Positions 9,687 to 17,199 of a stretch of DNA of 64,000 bases are shown here, one piece after another. Origin of the DNA: Mesorhizobium sp. B1-1-8 (lineage in GTDB: Bacteria; Pseudomonadota; Alphaproteobacteria; Rhizobiales; Rhizobiaceae); the NCBI RefSeq assembly GCF_006442795.2, contig NZ_CP083956.1, positions 5,247,501-5,311,500 of the forward strand, written 5' to 3'. The position numbers were made by a program, and so were the translations under genes. Position 1 is the first letter of the stretch. Every line of letters starts with the position of its first letter. Below the pieces are notes generated by a model. It saw nothing but the letters and a program-made list of their open reading frames with translations. It had not been told where the DNA came from and did no database searches.

Positions 9687-11681
9687 TCAATCGCTGGCAG
9701 CAGCCGATATTCGGCTTTGACCATCGTCGATGCCAAGTGCGTAATAAAGGTCCATCATTCGGGCCAATGCAGCCTTAGTCTCTGGCCTCAGATTTCTGCG
9801 AAGATGCGATCCATCGCGGTAGATGAACTCATCATTGACATAGGTTAGGCAGTGTCCGTGCGGGCACATGCCCTTGAGCGGGTCGATGAAGACCGCCTTG
9901 TTCTTATCCGCAAGAGATTTGAATGCAGCGGTCATTGGCGACCACACTCTCAGGGTTCGCTCACTGTCCATATCCGTCGTGCAAGGCTTACGAGGAAGCG
10001 AGCTTTCCCGCATCGTTGCGCAGGACGTCAGGTCCACCCCCGGGCTTGGAACCTGCCCGATGATGCCGATGTGCCGATTGGGCGCAGCAATTTCCCCAAG
10101 GAGGCTTTGCAAGCCTTCGCGAAGCAGCAGGACTTTGTCGACCTTACCTCCATCATCGGCAACAACGTCCTCGTGGGCAAGGTCAGTCCATGCTGAAGAT
10201 AGCACCACAAGGTCGATATCCGGGCGCTGCCTAAGCATGCTGACCGCCGCCTTTCGAGACAATGCACAGCTGTCTCGGTAGTTGGGAAGCTCTGGATGAT
10301 TGCGATGAACGCCTTCTCCGAAAGCGGCAGGGCAACGTTTGTAGAGAAAGAAGGCAGTTCCCTCGCGCTGCCCAACGACATCCAGCAAGGGCGCCGTATG
10401 CTCCGCGTGACTGTCGCCCCACAGCACGCCACGATGCTTCGCCTTGTCCCAAGGCGCTCCGAAGGCGCAGAATGTGCCGCCCAGCTCGGCGATTGTCACC
10501 ATCTGCGGGCATGGCCAATCCCACATCACGTCGAGGCTGCTCATCGCTTCGGCCTCTTTCGGGATCCGGCTGCCGATGCCGCCTGCCTCGAAGATCGCAT
10601 TGCCGCTCAGACCGACGATCGATGCGGCAACCACCCCAGCCGCTATGGTCCTGAGCGGCACAAGGCGCAAGTGGCGGGCCGGCTCCTCGACGAATCGCCA
10701 AGAGAGGTAGGCGACGAGCATGCTCGCCGCGACGAGGGCAGACGCCTCGGCTGGTGTCGGCATGGCGCCGTCCGCATAATGGCGGAAGTAGACCAGCAGC
10801 GGCCAATGCCAGAGATAGAGGCTGTAGGAGATCTTGCCCGTGAAACGCAGCGGCGCTGTCGAAAGGAACGCCGAGACCATCGACTGCGAACGCGGCCAGA
10901 CGAGCAAGACGGCGCCGATCACCGGAAGAAGCGCGCGCGGTCCCGGGAATGGCTGGCTCGACGATAGCCAGATGGCGCTCGCGATGATTAGGCAAAGGCC
11001 GACCATGCCGAACGCTTCGGAAATGCCGCGGCGGCCGACGGCCGGCATGAACACGACCAAGCCGCCCAGCGCCAGCTCCCAGGCTCGGCTGAAAGGAACG
11101 TAGAATGCCAGCTTCGGATCGACTGCCACCAGGTGCAGAGCGATCGAAAAGCTGGTCAGCGCGACGAGGCAGATTGCCGCGACTGACAGTGACTGTCGGC
11201 CCCGGGACAGGTAGCCCGCAGCCATCAGCAAGGCCGGCCACACGAGATAGAATTGCTCTTCGACGCCGAGCGACCACAGATGCAGCAGGGGCAGAAGCGT
11301 CGCTTCGCGGTCGAAATAGCCGGTATTCCAGAGAAAGTAATAATTTCCGAGACCGGCCGAGGAAAAGGCGGCGCTGCGTCCCAGGCTGGCATAGTCTCCG
11401 GGCAGCAACAGGAACCAACCGGCTGCGAGCGACAGTCCTATCATCACCAGCAAGGCCGGCAGGATCCGACGCACCCGCCGGCCGTAGAATTGCGCGAGCG
11501 ACAGTTCGCTGCCTTCGGCCACCAACAGCCGCGTGATCAAGTAACCCGAGATGACGAAGAAGACATCGACGCCGACGAACCCTCCAGGGAAGCCGGGCAC
11601 GCCGAAATGGAAAAGCATGACGGCAATCACCGCGATCGCGCGTAAACCGTCGACGTCGGGCCGATAGTCGAACTTCAACAT
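9687..11681 (-). CDS. Acyltransferase 3 with C-terminal SGNH domain (OafA type)
   Basis: A protein of about 664 residues that probably O-acylates a surface polysaccharide. The first 370 residues form the membrane acyltransferase-3 domain: YRPDVDGLRAIAV at the start, the catalytic LFHF histidine, and FVGVDVFFVISGYL. The C-terminal part is a periplasmic SGNH domain, with GDSHAEH giving the nucleophile serine and DGSHLRR giving the Asp and His of the triad. The ATG at 11681 is preferred because it begins the conserved domain; the frame upstream to 11783 lacks family residues. It is convergent with the transglutaminase-like gene. Confidence 0.93.
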   Translation of the reverse strand: MLKFDYRPDVDGLRAIAVIAVMLFHFGVPGFPGGFVGVDVFFVISGYLITRLLVAEGSELSLAQFYGRRVRRILPALLVMIGLSLAAGWFLLLPGDYASLGRSAAFSSAGLGNYYFLWNTGYFDREATLLPLLHLWSLGVEEQFYLVWPALLMAAGYLSRGRQSLSVAAICLVALTSFSIALHLVAVDPKLAFYVPFSRAWELALGGLVVFMPAVGRRGISEAFGMVGLCLIIASAIWLSSSQPFPGPRALLPVIGAVLLVWPRSQSMVSAFLSTAPLRFTGKISYSLYLWHWPLLVYFRHYADGAMPTPAEASALVAASMLVAYLSWRFVEEPARHLRLVPLRTIAAGVVAASIVGLSGNAIFEAGGIGSRIPKEAEAMSSLDVMWDWPCPQMVTIAELGGTFCAFGAPWDKAKHRGVLWGDSHAEHTAPLLDVVGQREGTAFFLYKRCPAAFGEGVHRNHPELPNYRDSCALSRKAAVSMLRQRPDIDLVVLSSAWTDLAHEDVVADDGGKVDKVLLLREGLQSLLGEIAAPNRHIGIIGQVPSPGVDLTSCATMRESSLPRKPCTTDMDSERTLRVWSPMTAAFKSLADKNKAVFIDPLKGMCPHGHCLTYVNDEFIYRDGSHLRRNLRPETKAALARMMDLYYALGIDDGQSRISAAASD

Positions 11682-12098
11682 TCCCCCCGGGCTATCTACC
11701 GTAGCGTGATAACCTGATCGCACCTCGTGAGTCGATGGCGGGCGAGATAGGCCGGGCAAATGCCGCGGCTCCAACAATGTCATCGATATATTCAGATATT
11801 AGCGCGTACTTATAGTCTCGATTGCAAGAAAGATGGGGATACCCTCACAATTTATTTCGCGCTAGAACGACGAAAACCTACACAAGGGACAGAGGCGCGC
11901 CGGAATCGCTTCTGCCCTCATCGGCGAAGGTGTCTGGCTCGTGTAAGTGTTGGGACGGCGTGCTTATTCGTTAAAATTATCGAGGGACCATCGAAAACTC
12001 GGCCGGCTGATAGAAACGAGTTGTTCGCCGCGTCCATGACTGTATAGAAAGTTTGTCCCGTGCGTGACGAGGCCACGGGCGTTCTGGAGGGAACAAAT
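11682..12098. other. AT-rich intergenic region upstream of the epimerase
   Basis: These 417 bases lie between divergent acyltransferase and epimerase genes. Parts of 11780-11870 are clearly AT-richer than the coding flanks, as expected for promoters. No gene with a recognisable product is seen, and I find no convincing operator or hairpin. Confidence 0.4.
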
Positions 12099-13112
12099 TT
12101 GGACAACCATAGCGCGGACGTGGTTGAATTCAGCCCGCGGACACATGTCTTGGTTACCGGCGGCGCGGGCTTCGTGGGATCGGCACTGGTCGACCTGCTG
12201 CTTGCGCGTAACTGCAGCGTGACCGTTATCGATGACCTCTCGAACGGCTCGCTTCGCAATCTTCCGGCCAACCATCCCCGCCTGACGATCCGTACCTTCA
12301 GGGTTGGCGATCAGGCATTCAGCGCGGCGGTCCACGACGCCGTCGGTTTGGCCGACGCAGTATTCCATCTGGCGAGCCCGATCGGGGTCCAGCGCGCCCA
12401 CAAGGAACGCTTTGCGGTCACCAGCGGCATTCTCGAATCGGGTTGCGCAATCGTCGAGGCGTGTCGGCTGCACCGGCGTCCGCTGCTTTACACGTCGAGT
12501 TCGGAAGTCTACGGCTCGGGCCGCGACCGTCCGATTACCGAGGCCGATCCCGTGATGACGGATCTCCGGCCGCGCTGGGGCTATGCCGCCGCCAAGGCAG
12601 CGGTCGAGCATCTGGTCGCCGGGCTGTTCTTCGATTTCGGCATCCCGACTTGGATCGTTCGGCCATTCAACATGGCTGGACCGCGGCAGCAGCCGGCGAC
12701 GGGCCTCGTGCTGCCGGTTTTTGTCAACGCTGCCTTACGCGGCGAGCCGCTTGTCGTTCACGACGACGGCGAGCAGAGACGGGCTTTCCTCCACGTTGCC
12801 GACGCCGCCGAAGGGTTGCTCCTGGTTATGCAGTGTCGATCCTTGCGCGGGCGGCCGGTCAATCTGGGCGGCAGCGAAGCGGTGCAGATCGGAAGCCTGG
12901 CAAGGATGGTGGTTGACGCCACGAGCACGAACGCGCCGATCGTCATGAAGCCCTCCAACGCGGTTTATGGCGAGAAGTTCGCCGTGACGTACGATCGGGT
13001 GCCGGACACAAGCCTTCTGACCATGATGACCGGCTGGCGTCCGCTGCGAAGCACCAGGCAGACGATCGTCGACTGCATCGAGCATATGCGCACCGAACGA
13101 GTGATGGCTTGA
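12099..13112 (+). CDS. NAD-dependent sugar epimerase/dehydratase (extended SDR)
   Basis: An extended short-chain dehydrogenase of about 337 residues that changes a nucleotide sugar in the cytoplasm. The Rossmann motif GGAGFVGSAL, the TSSSEVYG serine segment and the YAAAK catalytic Tyr-Lys pair are all present, as is the RPFNMAGPRQ segment of UDP-sugar epimerases and decarboxylases. The likely start is TTG 12099, directly after a strong GGAGGG ribosome site; the GTG at 12060 has none. The last bases overlap the start of the next gene as TTGA, so the two are translationally coupled. 4-epimerase, 4,6-dehydratase and UDP-uronate decarboxylase remain possible activities. Confidence 0.86.
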   Translation: MDNHSADVVEFSPRTHVLVTGGAGFVGSALVDLLLARNCSVTVIDDLSNGSLRNLPANHPRLTIRTFRVGDQAFSAAVHDAVGLADAVFHLASPIGVQRAHKERFAVTSGILESGCAIVEACRLHRRPLLYTSSSEVYGSGRDRPITEADPVMTDLRPRWGYAAAKAAVEHLVAGLFFDFGIPTWIVRPFNMAGPRQQPATGLVLPVFVNAALRGEPLVVHDDGEQRRAFLHVADAAEGLLLVMQCRSLRGRPVNLGGSEAVQIGSLARMVVDATSTNAPIVMKPSNAVYGEKFAVTYDRVPDTSLLTMMTGWRPLRSTRQTIVDCIEHMRTERVMA

Positions 13113-13897
13113 CGCTTGGCCCATTGGTCCCGTTCATCGGGGCCCTTCTCATCGCGATCCCTGGCGTCTGGTTGTTCGCGCGGCTTGCGGCGCGCATCGG
13201 CGCCGTCTCGAAGGTCAAGAGCGATCGCTGGCACACTTCCGGCGAGGTTCCGCGGCTTGCCGGGCCGGCGCTGCTGGTTGCGATGTCACCATGGCTGTCG
13301 ACCGGCCACATTGTGTTGCTGGCGCTTTTTTGCCTGATCGGCGCGCTCGACGACGTTCGCTCCCTTTCGGCCGGCCCCAAAGCGGCGGCATTGGCGGCGG
13401 CAGCGATCCTCGCCGGCATCGTAACGGGGATATGGTGGCTGCCGGTTGTCGTGTGGGTCGCCTGCAACGCGGTCAACATGCTCGATCACGCCGACGGTCT
13501 TGCGGCAAGCACGATCGCGGCCGCCTTCTTCGGCCTTGGCGGCGATGCCGGACTGGCAGGTGCCGGCGCCTGCATCGGCTTCCTCTGCTTCAATTATCCG
13601 CCGGCGCGGGTCTTCATGGGCGACAGCGGCAGCCTGCTGCTCGGCGCGGCCATCGTGCTCCTGGCCAGCGAAAGAGGTTTCGGATCGTCGCTCGCATGGA
13701 TCGCCGTTCCCCTCATCGATGCCGTGTTCGTCGTCTTCCGCCGCCTGCGGCGGGGGCAGCAGCCCTGGATCGGCGGCACGGACCATCTCGGCCACACGCT
13801 GCTGCGCGCCGGCGTGAGCAGCAAGGCGCTGCCGGCTCTCTATGCCGGGGCGGCGCTGGCGATCGGCCTGGCGTTTTACGAATTTGCTAGCTTGTAG
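13109..13897 (+). CDS. Undecaprenyl-phosphate sugar-1-phosphate transferase, WecA/MraY family
   Basis: A 262-residue membrane protein of the polyprenyl-phosphate phosphosugar transferase family, which starts glycan synthesis by moving a sugar-1-phosphate from a UDP-sugar to undecaprenyl phosphate. The family motifs are in order: SGEVPRLAG near residue 45, NMLDHADG with both metal-binding aspartates, FMGDSGSLLLG, and the late cytoplasmic TDHLGHTLLRAG loop. It is shorter than WecA (about 360 residues) but keeps all motif regions. It begins at TTG 13109 in a four-base overlap with the epimerase gene. With the polymerase and transferases upstream it would provide the initiating step of this locus. 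Confidence 0.88.
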   Translation: MTLGPLVPFIGALLIAIPGVWLFARLAARIGAVSKVKSDRWHTSGEVPRLAGPALLVAMSPWLSTGHIVLLALFCLIGALDDVRSLSAGPKAAALAAAAILAGIVTGIWWLPVVVWVACNAVNMLDHADGLAASTIAAAFFGLGGDAGLAGAGACIGFLCFNYPPARVFMGDSGSLLLGAAIVLLASERGFGSSLAWIAVPLIDAVFVVFRRLRRGQQPWIGGTDHLGHTLLRAGVSSKALPALYAGAALAIGLAFYEFASL

Positions 13898-13962
13898 GAT
13901 CGGCGCTGGTTCCGCGATCGTTGCGCGCGACTAAAGCCGCCACAAGATCTTGCTGCAAAGCG

Positions 13963-14301
13963 TCAAACGATGGCGAGGTCCACCGCCTGATGGAGTTTCT
14001 TCAGGTTGGGAAGGGATTTCGACTGCCACGGTATGCGCGTCGAGCCTTTCACCGCCAGGCCTATGCCCGGCCGCTTGCGCACCTCGATGGTGAATTTCGC
14101 CAGAAGATTGATGCCGGAACTGTTCAGGAATTCCAGTTCGGTCAGGTCCAATACGATCAGGACAGGACTGGACTTCAGGACATCGTCCATGAGCGCCAGG
14201 ATCGGCGCATAGGCTTCCGTGCCGGACAGCCGCATCGTCCCCTCATAGTGGATGGTCGCTTCTTCCGTCCAGACCCGATATTCCTTCGTCTTGATTTCCA
14301 T
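13963..14301 (-). CDS. STAS-domain anti-anti-sigma-like protein (Slr1659 type)
   Basis: A 112-residue single-domain protein. The segment [14 protein letters not shown] matches the phosphorylation loop of STAS partner-switch proteins, with Ser in NSSG as the probable phosphate acceptor. It lies directly downstream of the ATPase-domain gene at 14337. This pairing recalls the cyanobacterial Slr1658/Slr1659 pair, so the two probably form a partner-switch couple in the cytoplasm. No sigma factor gene is adjacent, so the final target need not be transcription. Its phosphatase partner gene, just upstream in the operon, is broken. Confidence 0.75.
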   Translation of the reverse strand: MEIKTKEYRVWTEEATIHYEGTMRLSGTEAYAPILALMDDVLKSSPVLIVLDLTELEFLNSSGINLLAKFTIEVRKRPGIGLAVKGSTRIPWQSKSLPNLKKLHQAVDLAIV

Positions 14302-14336
14302 GATCGATATCCAGTTCCGGTAGGAGATGCGGCAGT

Positions 14337-14885
14337 TCAGGAAAGGGGTAGCGAGGCGCAGGTTTCAACCCGCACGGGTCCGCTGGACGCATCGCGGCGG
14401 AAATTCCAACCCAATCCCACGCCGTAGTCGCTCATCAGCGTCAATAGGCCGAGGCCTGAAGCGCTCGATGACGGGTCCGCCGCGTTGAGCTCGATCCGCT
14501 CGATCAGCAGTTCGCCGGGATCGCGCGCGGTTATCTCTTCGAGCAGGCGCTGGAAACGCGCCGCCGTGCTTTCGGCCACGAGGTTGCAGACGCGCACCTC
14601 GAAATTGTTGTTCTCAAGCGTTGCATTGATGACGATATCGCCCGCCGCGCGGAATTTCACCGCGTTCTCGAGAAGCTCGTTGAGCAGATATCCGATGCTG
14701 TGCAGGGCATCGTTGTAATTGGCATTCGACTTCCTCGCCAGATTGGCGAAGAAATCGGCGAGGAAGTCGGACGTCGTGCCGCAATGGTGCCAGCCAAGCT
14801 CCAGCGGGCCGTCCGACAGGCGCAGCCGATTGGCCTGCGCGGCGGCGCTGTTGGAAAGTTGCGTTGCTCCGAATTGCTGCATCAT
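14337..14885 (-). CDS. Anti-sigma-like ATP-binding protein (Slr1658 type, GHKL fold)
   Basis: A 182-residue protein with a single histidine-kinase-like ATPase fold. The N-box is [10 protein letters not shown] and the later glycine-rich ATP lid is SASGLGLL. It has no sensor domain or phosphorylated histidine region, so it resembles anti-sigma kinases of the SpoIIAB/RsbW group, which phosphorylate a STAS partner. The STAS gene follows 35 bases downstream. Upstream, only 7 bases away, is the stop codon of a truncated PP2C phosphatase gene, which would have supplied the opposing dephosphorylation. Two ATG codons in tandem mark the start. Confidence 0.75.
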   Translation of the reverse strand: MMQQFGATQLSNSAAAQANRLRLSDGPLELGWHHCGTTSDFLADFFANLARKSNANYNDALHSIGYLLNELLENAVKFRAAGDIVINATLENNNFEVRVCNLVAESTAARFQRLLEEITARDPGELLIERIELNAADPSSSASGLGLLTLMSDYGVGLGWNFRRDASSGPVRVETCASLPLS

Positions 14886-14892
14886 GCACTTG

Positions 14893-15070
14893 TTACCGGT
14901 GTTTCATGACGACGAGGGTGATGTCGTCGTGAATTTTCTGGGTGCCGATATGCGCCATCAGATCTTCGATGATGCGCTCGGCGATTTGCTCCGCGCCACC
15001 GTCGCGATGGCGGCCGGCGCTGTTGCAAAGCCGCTCGATGCCGAACAGCTCGCCGGTGGGGCTTTCGGCC
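14893..15070 (-). pseudogene. C-terminal remnant of a PP2C (SpoIIE-type) phosphatase
   Basis: Read on the minus strand, the frame ending at the TAA at 14893 encodes about 55 residues typical of the end of a SpoIIE-type PP2C phosphatase: ESPTGELFGIERL, then QIAERIIEDL and the closing DDITLVVMKHR. Everything upstream of roughly 15070 is unrelated to this family, so about four fifths of the domain is missing, including most metal-binding aspartates. The remnant lies 7 bases before the ATPase gene at 14885, showing it was the first gene of this operon. The lost part ends exactly where a kinase fragment on the other strand begins. Confidence 0.7.
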
Positions 15071-15080
15071 CGACCGATCC

Positions 15081-15635
15081 GAGATATTCATCGTCATGGA
15101 GCTGCTCTCGGGTAAGCCGCTCAGTCGCCACCTGGCCAGCGCGGCGGGTCAAGGCCTGCCCGGGACGCGCATCGCGGCAATCCTCAAGGGCATTTGCTCG
15201 GCGCTGTCTTACGCGCATCAAAATGGCGTCGTGCATTCGGATTTGAAACCGGGCAACATCTTCATCATCGACGACGGCGCGGTGAAGCTGATCGACTTCG
15301 GCCTTGCCACGGCGGGCACGGCAGGCGGCTTCGACATTTCCACTTTGGGTGGGATGACCGCAGTCTATGCCAGTCCCGAAATGTTTACTGAAGCGCCCCG
15401 CGATCCACGCGACGACGTTTTCGCCCTGGGATGCATCGCCTATCAGCTTATGACCGGCACGCATCCATTCTCGATGAAAGCCTCGAACGAAGCGGCCGAA
15501 CTCAAGCTTGAACCGGCGCCGGTTGCCGATCTCGACCCGGCCGCCTGGTCGGCGCTCCGTGGCGCGCTCAATTTCGACCGCGAGAGCCGCACGAAATCGG
15601 TCGACGAATTCTTCAACGGGATATTCGAATCCTGA
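15081..15635 (+). pseudogene. Ser/Thr protein kinase remnant lacking the N-lobe
   Basis: The frame gives a clean C-lobe of a bacterial Hanks-type kinase: hinge EIFIVMELL, catalytic loop HSDLKPGNI, metal-binding LIDFGLAT, and YASPEMF in place of the APE motif. The whole N-lobe, with the glycine loop and the ATP-anchoring lysine, is absent. An ATG at 15096 could start about 180 residues, but that product could not bind ATP normally. Homology begins near 15081, next to the broken end of the opposing PP2C remnant, so one deletion probably removed the 5' parts of two divergent genes. It is convergent with the MinD-like gene at 15639. Confidence 0.72.
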
Positions 15636-15638
15636 CGC

Positions 15639-16415
15639 TCAATGCTCGATCATGTCGAGAATTGCCTCCACGCCTTCGGCGAACGCGTGCTTGGGATGCA
15701 GCGTACGCACCAGCCCGGTGCTGCCGATGCGGATCAGATCGTGGGAGAGTGGCAGCACGGCGGCGACCGGCGTTCGGTAGCTGGTGAAGACGCGCTGCGC
15801 CAGGTCCTTGAAATCGAAGCTTTCCAGCGCCTTGTTGACGACCAGCAGCAGCTGCGGCACTTCCAGTTTGCGGGCCAGTTCCAGTGTCACCGCGGTGCCT
15901 TGATAGTCCTGAATGTCCGGCCGCAGGATCAGCATCAGCGTGTCCGAGATGGCGATCGACAGCAACGTCTCCTCGTTGACGCCCGGATGCGTGTCGATCA
16001 TCAGATAATCGAGGTCGAGCTGGGCGCAAAGTTCCTGGAAACCGGTGTTCAGATCCTCGACGTCGTATTTTTCCTTGAGGATGCGGGCGATCTCGCCGGT
16101 CTTGATGCTGGAAGGCACCAGAAAAACCTTGCCGCCCTCGGGCACCACCACCGCACCGGTCTCGTCGACGACGCCGCCGGTCACGTCGAGCGCCGCCTCG
16201 GCGACGCCGCAGCGACCCCACAGATAGTCGTTGAGCGTGAAATGCACGGCGTGGGGGTCGACCTTGAACAGCGTATGGATGCCGGGCGACTGGATGTCGG
16301 TATCGACAATCCCGACCCGATGGCCACGCAGCGCCAGCCCGGCCGCCAGATTGGCCGTCAGGTTCGACTTGCCGGTACCGCCGCGATAGGAATGGGTCGA
16401 GATGATTTTCGTCAT
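15639..16415 (-). CDS. MinD/ParA-family ATPase
   Basis: A 258-residue P-loop ATPase of the MinD/ParA (SIMIBI) class. The deviant Walker A is YRGGTGKSN, with the class-defining second lysine position changed to Arg-Gly; the A' region is DTDIQSPG and the Walker B is MIDTHPG. No ParB gene or parS-like site is adjacent, so plasmid partition is unlikely. With the STAS, ATPase, PP2C and kinase genes nearby, a role in positioning or regulating an envelope or signalling complex is more plausible, by inference. The coiled-coil gene at 16472 is 56 bases upstream on the same strand and probably in the same operon. Confidence 0.85.
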   Translation of the reverse strand: MTKIISTHSYRGGTGKSNLTANLAAGLALRGHRVGIVDTDIQSPGIHTLFKVDPHAVHFTLNDYLWGRCGVAEAALDVTGGVVDETGAVVVPEGGKVFLVPSSIKTGEIARILKEKYDVEDLNTGFQELCAQLDLDYLMIDTHPGVNEETLLSIAISDTLMLILRPDIQDYQGTAVTLELARKLEVPQLLLVVNKALESFDFKDLAQRVFTSYRTPVAAVLPLSHDLIRIGSTGLVRTLHPKHAFAEGVEAILDMIEH

Positions 16416-16471
16416 TGTGCCTTGCCGTGAAACGGGCCGCGGATCGCGCCCGAAAGACCGCGCTCGTCCGT

Positions 16472-16894
16472 TCAGCCGTTCGTCTTGAATCTTGTCCGCA
16501 ACGACTTGGCCCGCTGCTGGAGTTCGCGGAAGTAATCGCTTTCGACGATCTCGGCGATTTCCAGATTGGCCTGCGTTTCGTTGTATTCGACATCGAGCTT
16601 CTTGAGCCGCTCGCGCAGATCGGTGTTTTCGCGTTTCAGCTGCTGTTGGGCGGCCTGCAACTGGCGTTGCGTTTCCTTGAGATCGGCGATGAGCTGGTTG
16701 GCGTGGAATTCGCGCGCTTCAACCTGCACGACCATGCCGGCGAAACTTTCGGCAAGAGCGCGAATCTCTTCCGACACGTCCATGTCGGAGACCACGGCAA
16801 ACAAATCGTCGATGTCGTCGAACTGGCCTTTGGCTATGGCCTCGCAGGTCGAAGCCAGACTTTCGATCGCGTTCTTTCTTTCCGATTCCGCCAC
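16472..16894 (-). CDS. Coiled-coil protein of unknown function
   Basis: A 140-residue hydrophilic protein starting at GTG 16894 behind a GGGGGTGGT ribosome site. Residues about 65-125 are a strong predicted coiled coil rich in Gln, Leu, Glu and Lys (for example LKETQRQLQAAQQQL). The N-terminal 60 residues are acidic and helical. There is no signal peptide or membrane segment. I do not recognise the family. It lies just upstream of the MinD-like ATPase on the same strand, so it may be that ATPase's partner or adaptor. Confidence 0.6.
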   Translation of the reverse strand: MAESERKNAIESLASTCEAIAKGQFDDIDDLFAVVSDMDVSEEIRALAESFAGMVVQVEAREFHANQLIADLKETQRQLQAAQQQLKRENTDLRERLKKLDVEYNETQANLEIAEIVESDYFRELQQRAKSLRTRFKTNG

Positions 16895-17199
16895 ACCACC
16901 CCCAAAGCCAGCCGAAGCATCAAACTAGCTTTTTCGTGTGACCGTTTGATGCAATGAGCAGCCGTGTCAATCGGTGGCAGGCGCGATGTCTTTCGCGAAG
17001 TGGCGAGGCCTGTACCAGCACCGAACCTTGATTAGCGGTCGTCGAGCTCGATAGCCCCAGCAGATTTGCGATGGTGTCCCACAGCGTGATGTAGCTGGTG
17101 CGACCCGCGCTCTTCTCGGCTCCACGGACAATCGAGATCAATCGGATTTTGAAATCTTCGACAAAAGTGGCCATTCCCCAGCCCGGCAAAGAAAGACCG
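16895..17199. other. Gap with a possible small gene (16920-17174, minus strand)
   Basis: About 305 bases between the coiled-coil gene and the helicase gene. On the minus strand an ATG at 17174, 26 bases past the helicase stop codon, opens an 84-residue frame starting MATFVEDFKIRLISIV, with fairly natural amphipathic content in its first 45 residues. A GGGG run sits too close to the ATG to be a normal ribosome site, and the tail is Arg/His-rich like a noncoding frame. I treat it as a weak candidate only. Confidence 0.25.

Noticed and set aside
15096..15635. Functional small protein kinase
   Set aside because: Catalytic loop and DFG are present but the entire ATP-binding N-lobe is missing and the break matches the end of an opposing gene fragment; treated as a remnant.
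15639..16415. Plasmid or chromosome partition ParA
   Set aside because: No ParB gene and no parS-like repeats nearby; the context is signalling, so only the MinD/ParA fold is claimed.
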